A stretch of DNA of 64,000 nt from Vibrio mytili (GCF_000830505.1 NZ_JXOK01000026.1:1-64000); one strand, 5' to 3'. Shown: positions 39,746 to 50,352, numbered from the stretch's first letter. Numbers and translations: made by a program. Notes: generated by a model from the sequence alone, not told the origin.

Positions 39746-40281
39746 CCAAAACATTCCTTCTCACTAGAATGAGGAGATTGTAAATTTATTGTTACGTCCA
39801 GTTTTGCTGTTTTCACTATCAATTTAATTATCAAAAAGTAATTTCCACTGGATCTAAGTCCTATCTCCCGACTTTTTATGGTCAGCTTGTCAGTTGAGGG
39901 CGTTCCATGGTTACGACACAATCCGCGTCATACCGTGAATTAAGCGCCCAACCATACACAACTAGCCGCATTTAAAAACATATACATTACCCATAAAGCA
40001 TAACCCATAATTATCATGTTGGTTTGAACTGGACTGTCATGCCTTCTTCACTACTTCGTGTAATACGATTAAAAACGTTCATTTATCCTGATGTCCTTTC
40101 TCATTCATGGGACACAAATGATGATAACGCTCACACTTTTTCTGCTAAAATAACAACTCCTTACGTATATTGAGTAATGGGCACGATACGGAGTTTCGGC
40201 TGGTTTCTTTGTGAATCTACTTTTTGAGAAGCCGCTATACTTGATAGACGGCTTAAGTATTATAAAAAGGTAAATTGGCTT
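39746..40281. other. Intergenic region, no gene seen
   Basis: 536 AT-rich bases. The left end must contain the ctlX promoter, and the right end the promoter of the 38-residue gene. No coding frame with a supported start and no clear repeat was found. Confidence 0.4.
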
Positions 40282-40398
40282 ATGTGTAAATGTGGTTCAA
40301 TGCAGATAGTGCAAATCAAACCGAGTTGGGCTGACAAATTATTTGGCTATTCAGAACGATGGAAATGTCAGCTTTGCTGTAAGATCTACCGCATATAA
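40282..40398 (+). CDS. Very small Cys-rich protein (38 residues)
   Basis: Starts MCKCGSMQIVQIK and ends WKCQLCCKIYRI. Two metal-binding-like pairs, C-x-C near the start and C-x-x-C (with a further Cys) near the end, suggest a tiny zinc ribbon. AAGG lies about 11 bases before the ATG, a rather long spacing. No family recognised. A repeat element starts 13 bases after the stop, and a terminator lies beyond it at 40704. Confidence 0.45.
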   Translation: MCKCGSMQIVQIKPSWADKLFGYSERWKCQLCCKIYRI

Positions 40399-40410
40399 AA
40401 ACAAAAAAAT

Positions 40411-40677
40411 TATAACCAAATGACTTCAAGATGCAGGATTCAGAGCACTGTCACTGGCATGAGTTCAAGGAAAATAGCGCAGCGGAATAGTGAGCTCTTT
40501 CCAAGCTATTTGACGCTGAAATCGTGTCAGTGACATGCTCCCGAAGGGCGAGTTGCCTTGGCTCACAGCCTTTGTTAACGATTTTTGATTTAGAACCACT
40601 AGATCTTCAAATCGTTGCCGCGTCTGAGAGCCAAGTCATTCTCGCTGAACCTAGCACCTTGAGGTTATTTGGTTATA
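40411..40677. repeat. MITE-like repeat element, long copy
   Basis: 267 bp bounded by 24-bp imperfect inverted repeats: left starts TATAACCAAATGACTTCAAG, right ends GAGGTTATTTGGTTATA (three mismatches overall). It has no coding capacity. It shares both ends with the short copy at 40804-40902. The element type looks like a non-autonomous miniature transposable element; no transposase is nearby. Confidence 0.7.
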
Positions 40678-40703
40678 CTTAGTTTCTCTAAGAAAAAGCA
40701 GTG

Positions 40704-40745
40704 ACCCGGCGAAAGGCTTTTACACCTTGAGGCCGGGTTTGTTTT
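40704..40745 (+). terminator. Terminator beyond the repeat element
   Basis: ACCCGGC (40704-40710) and GCCGGGT (40732-40738) form a 7-bp GC-rich stem with an inner AAGG/CCTT stem, followed by TTTGTTTT. There is no gene directly upstream on this strand except the 38-residue one at 40282; the repeat at 40411-40677 lies between. Confidence 0.65.
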
Positions 40746-40803
40746 ATCCCATCTTCACCCTATCCACTTTTCAGACCAATTGCAGCACGACCTTGCTTAG
40801 GTG

Positions 40804-40902
40804 TATACCAAATGACTTCAAGATGCAGGGTTCAAATCGTTGCCGCGTCTGTGAACCAAGTCATTCTCGCTGAACCTAGCATCTTGAGGTTATTTGGGTA
40901 TA
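40804..40902. repeat. MITE-like repeat element, short copy
   Basis: 99 bp with the same ends as the long copy (TATACCAAATGACTTCAAG and CTTGAGGTTATTTGGGTATA) and the same right-hand body (AATCGTTGCCGCGTCTG, CCAAGTCATTCTCGCTGAAC). It equals the long copy with about 168 bp removed between two TTCA words. It lies 44 bases upstream of the DUF445 gene start. Confidence 0.7.
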
Positions 40903-40946
40903 AAATCTGCTCCAATTCATTCATCCCTAACACATTACTGGTCACT

Positions 40947-41654
40947 ATGAACAAAAGTTTGCTAACGAATATCCTCGCAATCATATTGATGGGAACCGGC
41001 TATCAATCGCATAACGATTACCTTTGGTATGCAGGTCTTTTTGCGTTTTCTGGTGCAATTACCAACTGGCTTGCTATACATATGCTGTTTGAGAAAGTGC
41101 CTGGATTGTACGGTTCTGGTGTTATCCCAGCGCGCTTTGAAGAGTTCAAACGTGCGATCAAAAACTTGATGATGGAACAATTTTTCACCGATACGAACAT
41201 CGATCGCTTTTTAAATAAAGAAATGACGGGTGGAATCAACATCAATTTAAAACCAGTCATTGATAAAGTTGACTTCAACCCGGCGTTTGACTCGCTGGTA
41301 GAGGTGATTGAAGGTTCTCAATTTGGTGGTATGTTGGCCATGTTCGGAGGCGCAGAAGCACTTCAACCGATGAAACAGCCTTTCGTTGAAAAAATGCAGG
41401 AATCGCTAGTCGAATTAAGCCAAAGCGATACCGTTAAAGAAGCGCTAAAAGAACAGCTAGAGTCACCCGCGATGATGGATGAAATAAAACAGAATATTGA
41501 GGGCATCATCGACCAACGCTTAAACGAGCTTACCCCCGCTCTAGTTAAGGAAATGGTGCAGAAAATGATTAAGGAACACCTCGGCTGGCTCGTGGTTTGG
41601 GGTGGTGTTTTTGGTGGATTAATTGGTGTGATAACCAGTGTGATCAGTGCTTAA
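40947..41654 (+). CDS. DUF445 family membrane protein
   Basis: A 235-residue protein with an N-terminal membrane region (LLTNILAIILMGTGY, YLWYAGLFAFSGAITNWLAIHMLF) containing the DUF445 hallmark G-A-I-T-N-W-L-A-I-H-M-L-F. A long helical middle (residues 60-205) follows, then a C-terminal membrane hairpin (WLVVWGGVFGGLIGVITSVI). Function unknown; it is a conserved inner-membrane family. The open frame extends upstream into the repeat element, so the ATG at 40947 is preferred. Confidence 0.85.
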   Translation: MNKSLLTNILAIILMGTGYQSHNDYLWYAGLFAFSGAITNWLAIHMLFEKVPGLYGSGVIPARFEEFKRAIKNLMMEQFFTDTNIDRFLNKEMTGGININLKPVIDKVDFNPAFDSLVEVIEGSQFGGMLAMFGGAEALQPMKQPFVEKMQESLVELSQSDTVKEALKEQLESPAMMDEIKQNIEGIIDQRLNELTPALVKEMVQKMIKEHLGWLVVWGGVFGGLIGVITSVISA

Positions 41655-41673
41655 ACACTCTCTTTCTTACCCC

Positions 41674-41704
41674 AAAAGGAGCCTGACGATTCGGCTCCTT
41701 TTTC
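41674..41704 (+). terminator. Terminator of the DUF445 gene
   Basis: AAAAGGAGCC / GGCTCCTTTT, a 10-bp stem with a 9-base loop and T5 run, 20 bases after the stop. Confidence 0.88.
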
Positions 41705-41766
41705 GTATACTCAAGTAACCTCAAAATACTTTTTCAGCAACTAATGCCACCGTGATACAAACAGCA

Positions 41767-42243
41767 TCAACCAAGTAATTCAGGGTTCACTCCAAATCCC
41801 TTTTTATGCTCCTCGATCACCACTTCACTTCTTGTCTGGATCACGCCGGGTAACGTCCCCATCTTACTTGACATAAACTCCTGGTAAGCCTTCATACTTT
41901 TTACTCGCACTTTGATCATGGTGTCGAAATCACCAGACAACGAATAGCATTCTTCGACTTCCGGTATCAACTCAACGGCTTTTGCGAACTTCTCGAAAAT
42001 AGAAAAACTGGTTTGATCAAGGCGGATATGAATGAACACTTGTACATCCAAGCCTAACTTCTCCGCATTTAGCTCGGCATGATAGCCATTAATATAACCT
42101 TCTTTCTCAAGGCGCTTAACCCGGTCGGAGCAAGGAGAAGTGGTTAAGTTAATCAGCTTTGCTAGCTCAACAACAGGTATTCGCCCTCGCGAATGCAGCA
42201 CTCGCAAAATATGTAAGTCAATTCTATCCAATTGATAACTCAT
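41767..42243 (-). CDS. Lrp/AsnC-family regulator
   Basis: A 158-residue regulator with the helix-turn-helix RIPVVELAKLINLTTSPCSDRVKRLEKEGYI (about 20-51) and the RAM effector domain (VEECYSLSGDFDTMIKVRVKSMKAYQEFM). Such proteins sense amino acids. The frame starts at a TTG (42246), with the better ATG directly after it at 42243. No divergent partner is adjacent; targets are unknown, although the proline and citrulline-related genes nearby are possible. Confidence 0.87.
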   Translation of the reverse strand: MSYQLDRIDLHILRVLHSRGRIPVVELAKLINLTTSPCSDRVKRLEKEGYINGYHAELNAEKLGLDVQVFIHIRLDQTSFSIFEKFAKAVELIPEVEECYSLSGDFDTMIKVRVKSMKAYQEFMSSKMGTLPGVIQTRSEVVIEEHKKGFGVNPELLG

Positions 42244-42802
42244 CAACTACATTCCCGTAACAACTCGAAGAGCTCCACATTAATCGTTACGAGGAGATTT
42301 GCAAATGGATTAATAAAGAAGGTGTGAAATTAGATTTGTTTTATGATGTCTGAGCATGAAAAGCAGACCAACATAGCCTAACTCGCACGCTTTATGTCCG
42401 AGGGTTTGCTCATACGGGGAGAGTTTTTAAACGAAGTAAATCAGAAAAACAGAGACAGTTTCCAAGGTAAAGACTTCTGCGGGTCGCCTAACAGAAAACG
42501 TATCGCCACCTAAAGGAAAAAACACCCAATAAAATCACCAGACGCACTAAGGATTAGCAAAGTACGTTTACCATGCGATGCAAAGCACTATCTGAACGGC
42601 AAATAGTTTTAACAATAGAGCATCTTAAGAGTAGATAAAGAGAATAGGTCACCAACCGCTTTGTCGCGGCATCGCTGTATACCTAATTGGATCTTGAGTA
42701 CCTTTTATTTAATTCAAAACGCTGACTTGCCACGATCTACTCATCATCACTTTCAAACAGAACAGTAATACGGGCAAAAACGAGATATAAACAACGCTCA
42801 AA
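42244..42802. other. Intergenic region, no gene seen
   Basis: 559 bases without a supported coding frame, hairpin or repeat. The left end should carry the Lrp-type gene's promoter. Confidence 0.4.
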
Positions 42803-43051
42803 TTAAACCACGGCAGATCTTCGTCTCGTTGGATGGGAGACAACTTCACCTATCGCTCGATGGTTACAACAGCGACAATAGTAATGTGGCTCCATTTCAT
42901 AATAATGCTCACCTGATACGAACTTCGCCATCAACTGTGTAAAACTTACTACCTTGCCCGTCAGTGTTTCACCTACTTGAGGCTCACAACGCTTCATAAC
43001 CACTTTGTGCTGAGTTGACTTTCTGCACGCCGAGCAATACATCTCTGGCAT
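42803..43051 (-). CDS. Small zinc-ribbon-like protein (82 residues)
   Basis: From ATG at 43051, behind AGGAG at 8 bases spacing: MPEMYCSACRKSTQHKVV, then a middle part, then YYCRCCNHRAIGEV. The C-x-x-C near the start and the C-x-C-C near the end look like the two knuckles of a zinc ribbon. The open frame runs further upstream to 43204, but that part is hydrophobic, AT-rich and has no ribosome site. No family recognised; neighbours give no hint. Confidence 0.7.
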   Translation of the reverse strand: MPEMYCSACRKSTQHKVVMKRCEPQVGETLTGKVVSFTQLMAKFVSGEHYYEMEPHYYCRCCNHRAIGEVVSHPTRRRSAVV

Positions 43052-43435
43052 CTTAATTCTCCTAAAGTTTTTCGTTACTACTGATAATTGACATATTTTG
43101 TTCAAAATAATTCCACAAAGAAAAAGTATCTTTACTATTTTGTGTCGCATATTCAAAAAATAGCCCCAATTCCCCAAAAAACTGAGACATTGGTCAGATG
43201 TCAATTTTTGTTCGATTTATCTACAAACTCGTATAGGTGAGCTCAAGGCTACGATACAACGCGCATAACTTACTGTTAAAAAAGGTGATTGGTGACAATT
43301 TAATGTTAATTAATTGACTCTAAAAATCGCAAATTCGTATTAACTTCTTATAAAAATTTACATTGTTAAGACCACATTTGACTTGAACTCACCACGAACA
43401 GTGGACATCAGTACCGCATCAGATTGGATTAACAG
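43052..43435. other. Intergenic region, no gene seen
   Basis: 384 AT-rich bases between the zinc-ribbon-like gene and the put operon terminator. The left end should hold the zinc-ribbon gene promoter. Nothing else supported. Confidence 0.4.
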
Positions 43436-43468
43436 GAAAAACAACGCCCGCTTATTAGCGGGCGTTGT
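43436..43468 (-). terminator. Terminator of the put operon
   Basis: ACAACGCCCGC / GCGGGCGTTGT, an 11-bp perfect stem with a 6-base loop, and a T run on the minus strand just beyond. It lies 26 bases after the putP stop. Confidence 0.85.
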
Positions 43469-43494
43469 GGTTAGTACATTCAGATAAAGTCAGT

Positions 43495-44987
43495 CTAGTC
43501 TAAATCAATCAATTTTTGCTTGTATGACTTATGTTGCTCTAGCACGTCATGTGCGGCACCACCCGTTAACTTACTTACCAATACGATAGCAAGCGTTGAG
43601 AAGAGGATACCCGGAACAATTTCATACACGTCGAACCAACCACCCGACAACTGTTTCCACACAACGATAGTAATACCGCCAACTAGGATGCCCGCTAACG
43701 CTCCGTTGCGGTTCATACCACTCCAGTAAAGACTTAACACAACTGCCGGACCAAATGCCGCACCGAAGCCCGCCCAAGCGTAAGAAACAAGACCTAATAC
43801 AGAGCTGTCTGGCGTCATTGCTAAAAATAGCGCGATAATTGAAATGACCACCACACCTATACGACCAATCATCACAATCTCTTCAGAAGATGCACCAGGT
43901 TTAATCACTTGCTTGTAGAAATCCTCTGCAAGTGCTGAAGATGAAACAAGAAGCTGAGAATCCGCAGTACTCATTACCGCAGCCAAAATCGCAGCTAATA
44001 GAATACCAGCAATCACCGGATGGAAAACGGTATTCACAAGTAGCATAAAGATCTTCTCACCATCTTCTAACTGCGTACCAGGATGGCCTGTGACCCAAAC
44101 AAGGCCAACAAGACCAACCAACATAGCCCCCGCCATAGAGAGCGCAGTCCAACCAACAGCGATACGGCGAGCGCTTGTTAGTGACGCGTTTGAACGCGCA
44201 GCTTTAAAGCGAGCGAGAATATGGGGTTGACCAAAGTAACCTAGGCCCCACGCAGCAAGAGAGATGATCGCGATAGCCGAAAGTGGCTCCCCTTTCACAT
44301 CATTCCAAAATGTAGCCAGCTCTGGATTGATATTGTGCAAATCAGAAGATAATTGACCAAGGCCACCATCCATCACAGCCACAGGCACAATCATCAGGCA
44401 GCAGCCATCAGAAGACCTTGGACTAAATCAGTCCAAGATACCGCTAAAAAGCCACCAAATAAGGTGTAGGACACCACACACACAGTACCAATGATAACGG
44501 CATAGGTGTAATCAAGACCAAAGACTGTTTCGAACAGTTTGCCCCCTGCAACTAGACCAGAACTGGTGTAGAAAAGGAAAAATAGAAGAATGAAGAACGC
44601 AGAGATAGTCTGAATCAGTTTGGAGTTGTCATTAAATCGACGCGACAGGAACTCCGGCAGCGTAAGCGAATCAGTCTGAATACTGTATGTACGAAGACGT
44701 TTCGCACTGATCAACCAGTTTGCCCAAGTACCTGCAAGCAGACCACCTGCGAGCCAGAATGCTTCAAATCCTGCAGCATAGGCGTAACCAGGTAGGCCGA
44801 GCAATAACCAACCACTCATGTCTGAAGCACCGGCGGATAACGCAGCAGGCCACGGACCCAGGCTACGGCCACCTAGAAAGTAATCTGATGAATTGGAAGT
44901 CCTCTTATACGCGTAAACGCCAATCGCAATCATAAGTATTAAATACGCCACAAAAGTGGACGTGATAGCAAAGCTATTTTCTATCAT
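43495..44987 (-). pseudogene. putP: Sodium/proline symporter PutP, frameshifted
   Basis: An SSS-family Na+/proline symporter of about 13 membrane segments. The first part starts MIENSFAITSTF at 44987 (GAGG upstream; the longer frame to 45050 has no ribosome site) and ends VSWTDLVQGLLMAAA. The second continues LMIVPVAVMDGG through GYFGQPHILARF, ILAAVMSTADSQLLVSSSALAEDFY and VLGLVSYAWAGFGAAFGP. Adding one C near 44397 (GCC CTG ATG) joins them into 497 residues, the usual PutP length. It takes up proline for PutA. Probably a sequencing deletion rather than a dead gene. Confidence 0.9.
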
Positions 44988-45123
44988 TAGATAGTCCTCG
45001 TTATAATTATTTCCGTCCTTGTCTTCTTTGATATTTTGCCCTCTCAGCAATACATCAAAGTAAGAGATACCAACCGGGCAAAGTACTCAACGTAGTTGCA
45101 CTCGGTTGGTATCGCAAGTCAGG

Positions 45124-45849
45124 TTAGTGAGTTTCGTTCCCTAACTCGAGTAGAGTCGCGTTGCCACCCACTGCGGTAATATTTATCGTTCGAGTGCGCT
45201 CAGTAATGAAACGCAACGAAAGGTGAGGATCATGAATCAACTTAGGTGAATCAAGATCCGTTTCAGAAACCAAACCGACGATCGCCCCGTCGCGCTTAGC
45301 TAATTGAAGATTGAGCGTATGCTCAACCTGAGAATTGCCCACATAACCAACACTACGTACGTCACATTCAAGCAGCGAAGCTGATGCATCGTACGCAACC
45401 ACTTGGATCAAGTCAGATGGGACATTTGCCGACACCACAGCTTGCTTAACCAATTCGGTTAGCTCTGTGTTGTCGCTACAAACAATCACACTGTTACCCG
45501 CAATAAGAGCACAAGTGATCATTGAAACGGCACTGTATAGCGCGTTTTCAGTATTGACGACATTGTTTTCATTGACGACAGTATTTTCGCATATCACAAC
45601 CGCCACGCCGCGTCCCGCAGAGTACAACTCGTTGGTTTCACCCGTAGGACCGACCAACTGATGCGTTTCAGCAAGCAGAGCAGAAGCTTGCTGTAAGTGG
45701 TAAGACACCAGTTTGGCTACCAAGGGTTGCTGAGCTTCAAAAGCGGATTTAAAGGCAAGTACGTGCTCACACTTAAAATCAAAATCTGTCAAATTCCACT
45801 GCTGCCACGCAGAGAATGCATCTTTAAAATAGGTGATCTGATGAACCAT
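45124..45849 (-). CDS. Stand-alone protein resembling the PutA C-terminal domain
   Basis: A 241-residue protein between putA and putP. Its end, TRTINITAVGGNATLLELG, matches the conserved C-terminal motif of long PutA proteins (E. coli PutA ends in a comparable SVNTAAAGGNASL stretch). The body (VVICENTVVNENNVVN, ALIAGNSVIVCSDN, LIQVVAYDASASLL) looks like a catalytically dead ALDH-fold domain with no active Cys. In long PutAs this domain caps the channel for the intermediate; here it is a separate gene. The ATG at 45849 has AAGGAG 8 bases upstream and begins 11 bases after the putA stop, so it is a real separate start. Often labelled 1-pyrroline-5-carboxylate dehydrogenase, which the sequence does not support. 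Confidence 0.75.
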   Translation of the reverse strand: MVHQITYFKDAFSAWQQWNLTDFDFKCEHVLAFKSAFEAQQPLVAKLVSYHLQQASALLAETHQLVGPTGETNELYSAGRGVAVVICENTVVNENNVVNTENALYSAVSMITCALIAGNSVIVCSDNTELTELVKQAVVSANVPSDLIQVVAYDASASLLECDVRSVGYVGNSQVEHTLNLQLAKRDGAIVGLVSETDLDSPKLIHDPHLSLRFITERTRTINITAVGGNATLLELGNETH

Positions 45850-45860
45850 AATGCGACTCC

Positions 45861-48800
45861 TTATGCGTTCTCTGGTTGCGCAAGACAATGTTGAGTAAAG
45901 CGATACAAGTAATGAGGTCCACCAGCTTTCGGACCAGTACCAGACAACCCTTGCCCCCCAAATGGTTGGACACCAACCACTGCACCAACTTGATCTCGGT
46001 TGATGTAGCAGTTACCGACACGCGCATGCTTTTCAATCCAACGGTACGTCGTTTCATTACGGCTATGAATACCCATTGTCAGACCAAACCCTGTTTGATT
46101 GATCTTCTCAACGACGTTCGGCAATTCTGACGCTTTAAAGCGCACAATGTGCAGGATAGGACCGAATTGTTCTTCTTTCAGCACATCAATACCTGAAATT
46201 TCGAACGCACTTGGCGACACAAAATCACCATACTGGCACACGTCATCCAACGCCAACTCCGCAACTTTTTTCTGCGTTTTACTCATATGATCGATATGAG
46301 CAAGAAGTTTTTGCTTCGCATTTTGGTCGATAACTGGACCCACATCGGTTTTATGTAAATATGGCAAACCAACATGCAGCTCATTCATCGCCCCTTGGAT
46401 TAATGTGATGATGCGATCGGCAACGTCTTGCTGCACAAACAACACACGTAGAGCTGAACAACGCTGACCGGCAGATGCAAAAGCAGAGCGAATCACGTCA
46501 CGAACGACCTGTTCTGGTAGTGCGGTACTATCGACAATCATCGCATTTTGACCGCCGGTTTCGGCGATAAACGGAACGGGTTTTGCGCTACGCTCAGCTA
46601 ACGTCACATTAATACGTTGCGCAGTTGCTGTGGAACCAGTAAAGGCGACACCTGCAATCGCATCGTGAGATGTCAATGCATGGCCTATTTCACTGCCACG
46701 ACCAGGCAGCAATTGAATCACGTCCGCAGGGAAGCCAGCGTCCAACATCAAATCAATCGCACGAGCCGCAATTAAACTTGTTTGCTCTGCAGGTTTCGCG
46801 ACGACCGTATTACCGGCAACCAACGCAGCGGTAACTTGACCTAAGAAAATCGCTAACGGGAAATTCCATGGACTGATACAAACAAACACCCCTAGCCTTC
46901 ACGGCTGGAAATACGTTTCACCCCCTCAAAACCTTCTAGCTCAAATGGTTGCAGGTTTTGGGACTGTTTGGCGTAATAACGACAGAAATCAACCGCTTCA
47001 CGAACTTCATCGATACTATCGTGAATGGTTTTTCCCGCTTCCAGATGACAAATAGCCACCAGCTCTGCCAAGTTTTCTTCCAACAAGTCAGCCAATGTAT
47101 CTAAGCATTGTGCTCTTTGCTCGATCGGCGTTCCTTTCCAATTAGGGAAACCCGCTTGCGCCGCATTGATTGCTGCGGAAACATGATCAAGGTTTGCGAA
47201 AGCGACTTTGCCGACTTCAATACGGCGATCATAAGGTGCCGTAATGGTCTCGCAAGCGTTATCCTTGATCATGCTTTCGGCAAACGTCTCACCGTTGATC
47301 ACTGGACCCGCGGTCCATTGACTTGTCAGGAATCGTTCCACTTGCGCCTCGAATGGCTTGGCCTCACTATCGATATCAATGTTTACACCGTAAGCGTTCT
47401 TGCGTTCCGGGAAAATATCCGTCGGTAGTGGGATCTTGTCGTTATTTAACGTTGCAAAACTGTTTAATACATCGACAGGGTGATGAGTGAGCTCATTGAT
47501 AGGACATCGAGCATCAACCAGGCGGTGGACAAAAGAGCTGTTCGCTCCGTTTTCTAACAAGCGACGAACCAAGTAAGGCAGCAAATCAGCGTGACTGCCG
47601 ACTGGCGCGTAAATTCGTACCGGCTGGCCGTACTTCTTCATTACATGGTTGTACAGAGAATCGCCCATGCCATGCAAACGCTGAAACTCATAGTCATTAT
47701 GTTGAGCCATCACGGCTATCGCGGTAACAGTGTGCGCATTATGGCTGGCAAATTGTGGGAAAATGTTGCCACGTACGCCTTCACTTAATAAGAAACGAGC
47801 ACACGCAAGATAAGCGACATCAGTCGCTTCTTTACGCGTATAGACTGGGTAGTTTTCGTAGCCAGCTTGCTGGGACCACTTAATTTCGCTATCCCAATAT
47901 GCGCCCTTCACTAAACGAAGTGGGATTAAGTCACCTTGCTCTTTAGCCAAAGCGTTTATCCACACCAATACAGGTAGCGCACGTTTTGAGTAGGCTTGGA
48001 TAACAAGGCCGAATTTACCCCACCCTTGCACCAGCTCACTGCGGTATACTTTCTCAAACAGCTTTAAAGAAAGCTCGAGACGATCCGCTTCTTCTGCATC
48101 AATCGTGATAGCAACGTCCACTTCGATCGCACGCTTGAGTAATTGCATTACCGTGTCATACAACTCTGTCATCACTCGCTCTTCATTGGCGACCTCATAA
48201 CGTGGATGTAGCGCAGACAGCTTAATGGAAATCGAAGGGGCTGGACTGGTATCGTTGCCGTAGGTATCTCTCCCAACGGCTTCAATCGCCATGAGGTAAT
48301 CTTTGAAGTATTTATTGGCATCCGCAGTCGTTAATGCCGCTTCTCCGAGCATATCAAACGAGTAGGTGAATCCTTTATCTCGCATTGGTCGGCCATTTTT
48401 CTGCGCTTCCTCAATCGTACGACCACGCACAAATTGATGGCCCATAATCTTCATCGCTTGGTACATCGCCTTGCGAATCACAGGCTCTGAAAATTTGTTC
48501 ACCAAGCGGTTTACAGCTTGACCTGGGCTTTGGCTACCTTGTTCGCCAAGACCAACCACTTTACCTGTGAGCATTAAACCCCAAGTCGATGCATTCACAA
48601 AAACAGAGTCGGAGTGCTTCAGGTGGGATTTCCAGTCCGCAACACTTAACTTATCTTTGATCAACGCGTCTGCCGTCAGTGAATCAGGGATACGCATGAG
48701 CGCTTCTGCTAGACACATCAGCAAAATGCCCTCTTGTGTGTCTAGACTGTATTCCAGCAGTAAAGCATCAATCATCTGGATTGATTTTTTATCCGCACGA

Positions 48801-48991
48801 ATGGCTTCTATAAGCTGGGTTGTTTGGATAGTGATCGCCGACTTTTCGTCCTCTGTCGGCGTCGCTAGCGGCAGTAGTTGCTCTAGCCATTGAGACTCGT
48901 CCACCATATACAATGGCGAGATCAGTGACCACAACTTATCAAGCGGTTGCTCGATAAATTCCGGTGTCAACACGTTTGTAGCTGTAAACAT
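45861..48991 (-). pseudogene. putA: Bifunctional proline dehydrogenase / P5C dehydrogenase PutA, frameshifted
   Basis: Oxidises proline to glutamate at the inner membrane. The FAD-binding proline dehydrogenase domain (about 150-500) has RLVKGAYWDSEIKWSQ and FATHNAHT-like ASHNAHTVTAIA. The NAD-linked aldehyde dehydrogenase domain (about 560-1030) has ISPWNFPLAIFLGQVTAALV, AFTGSTATAQ, AETGGQNAMIV and catalytic Cys in ASAGQRCSALR. It lacks the N-terminal ribbon-helix-helix of E. coli PutA, so it cannot repress its own operon. The frame breaks near 46894, where GGCTAGGGG should be GGCTTAGGGG; one added T gives a continuous 1043 residues. Likely a sequencing deletion. Confidence 0.92.
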
Positions 48992-49419
48992 GTGTGTTCC
49001 TCAATCTCACTCCTCGAAAACCGCTTCGAGGATCATCAATGGCTGGAGTGTATTTTGAGGCCGACAATAATACTTGTCAAAAACTACGGAGTTTTTGCTA
49101 AAAACTCGCTTTTATAACAAAACATCCACACAATCACATGCAAATACGTAATATTTTGTTTTGTAAATTTTAATTTTTATGGGTAATAAAAAACAAAACA
49201 TTAATAATATCAATAAGGTTATTCTCTGAATTATCGATAGAATTGTATTTTTCAGAACAAATGGGGGGTTTAACCAACTTGTTGACCCAGACCCAAACAA
49301 ACTACGGCCAAGATCACAAAATAGACCTTATAAATTAAATGGTTTTATCAAATGGAGACAACACCTTTGACCTTTCGAGATGATTTACCCCTGAAAAGTC
49401 AAAAAGCACAGAGAAGAAT
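48992..49419. other. Intergenic region upstream of putA
   Basis: 428 very AT-rich bases that must contain the putA promoter and any sites for the AraC-type regulator. No -35/-10 pair or repeat stood out enough to call. The AraC-type gene reads in the same direction, so this is not a divergent promoter region. Confidence 0.4.
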
Positions 49420-50226
49420 TTAGCCGACTTGTTTCTTGTATTGAGAAGGAGACAGGCCCTGAAGACGAGTAAATGTGTGTGTGAAAGTACTTTGATTCGA
49501 GAAGCCAGTAAACTCCGCGATTTGACCTAAAGTAAGATTGCCTTGCTTTATTAAGTCACGAGCCATATCGATGCGCTTACCCAAGACATACTGGTGAGGC
49601 GTGATCCCCATTTGTTCTTTAAACAAACAATGAAACTGACTTTCGCCTAAAAACACTCGTCCTGCTAGCTGAGCGACACTGATCTTGTGACTTAAATGCT
49701 GTTCGATATAGCGATCTATCACTTCCAGGTCAAAACGCGATTCCTTTCGACCCGTTTCAAAAGCCGAAATATGCCGTTGCATTAACGCAATCACGGTATC
49801 GTTACAAGCACGGCTCAGCAGTAGATCATCAGGATGATTGTTCATCTCATGAACCAGCATTTGGATCAGCTTCTGAATTTGAGCATCTAACTGAAAATAA
49901 AGGTGAGACCTTTCTATATTATTGAGTTTCTGCAACATTTCGGGATCATCATTGCTCGGTTTGGGCATATTCAATACCAAAATATCCGATTGATGAATTA
50001 CGCCGCCGAAAGCATGATCAGAGCAGGCACTCACTACACATCCTTGCCCAGGACCGACTAAATTGCCCTGGCCACGCACTTCAAACTCCGCCTGCCCTTT
50101 CAAACCGATCACGATCTGGGTATAAGAATGATCGTGACACTCCATATAAGAAGGAAGTGTAATAAGTTCTGCTGGACGAGGCAGCGTGCTTCCTTTATGC
50201 AACGGGGCTTTCACGTTATCTGACAT
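49420..50226 (-). CDS. AraC-family regulator, probable PutR
   Basis: A 268-residue regulator with an N-terminal cupin (MECHDHSYTQIVIGLKGQAEFEVRG, GPGQGCVVSACSDHAFGG) and a C-terminal AraC DNA-binding domain (ISVAQLAGRVFLGESQFHCLFKEQMGITPHQYV and LTLGQIAEFTGFSNQSTFTHTFTRLQGLSPSQYKK). It lies directly upstream of putA in the same direction, and putA lacks its own DNA-binding domain, so it is the natural candidate for the proline-responsive activator. The ATG at 50226 is preferred to the GTG just before it. Confidence 0.8.
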   Translation of the reverse strand: MSDNVKAPLHKGSTLPRPAELITLPSYMECHDHSYTQIVIGLKGQAEFEVRGQGNLVGPGQGCVVSACSDHAFGGVIHQSDILVLNMPKPSNDDPEMLQKLNNIERSHLYFQLDAQIQKLIQMLVHEMNNHPDDLLLSRACNDTVIALMQRHISAFETGRKESRFDLEVIDRYIEQHLSHKISVAQLAGRVFLGESQFHCLFKEQMGITPHQYVLGKRIDMARDLIKQGNLTLGQIAEFTGFSNQSTFTHTFTRLQGLSPSQYKKQVG

Positions 50227-50352
50227 CACTCATCTCATACCTTCATATCATGCACTAGGCGTATATCAGTGCATAATATACTTTATGCCAAAAATTTGGA
50301 ATTACTCCCCTCTCAACAAGCACGATCAAACCCACATGATCAAGGAAAACAT

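Noticed and set aside
45849..45861. A further frameshift joining putA to the small downstream gene
   Set aside because: The putA frame ends naturally, and the next gene has its own AAGGAG site and ATG 11 bases on.
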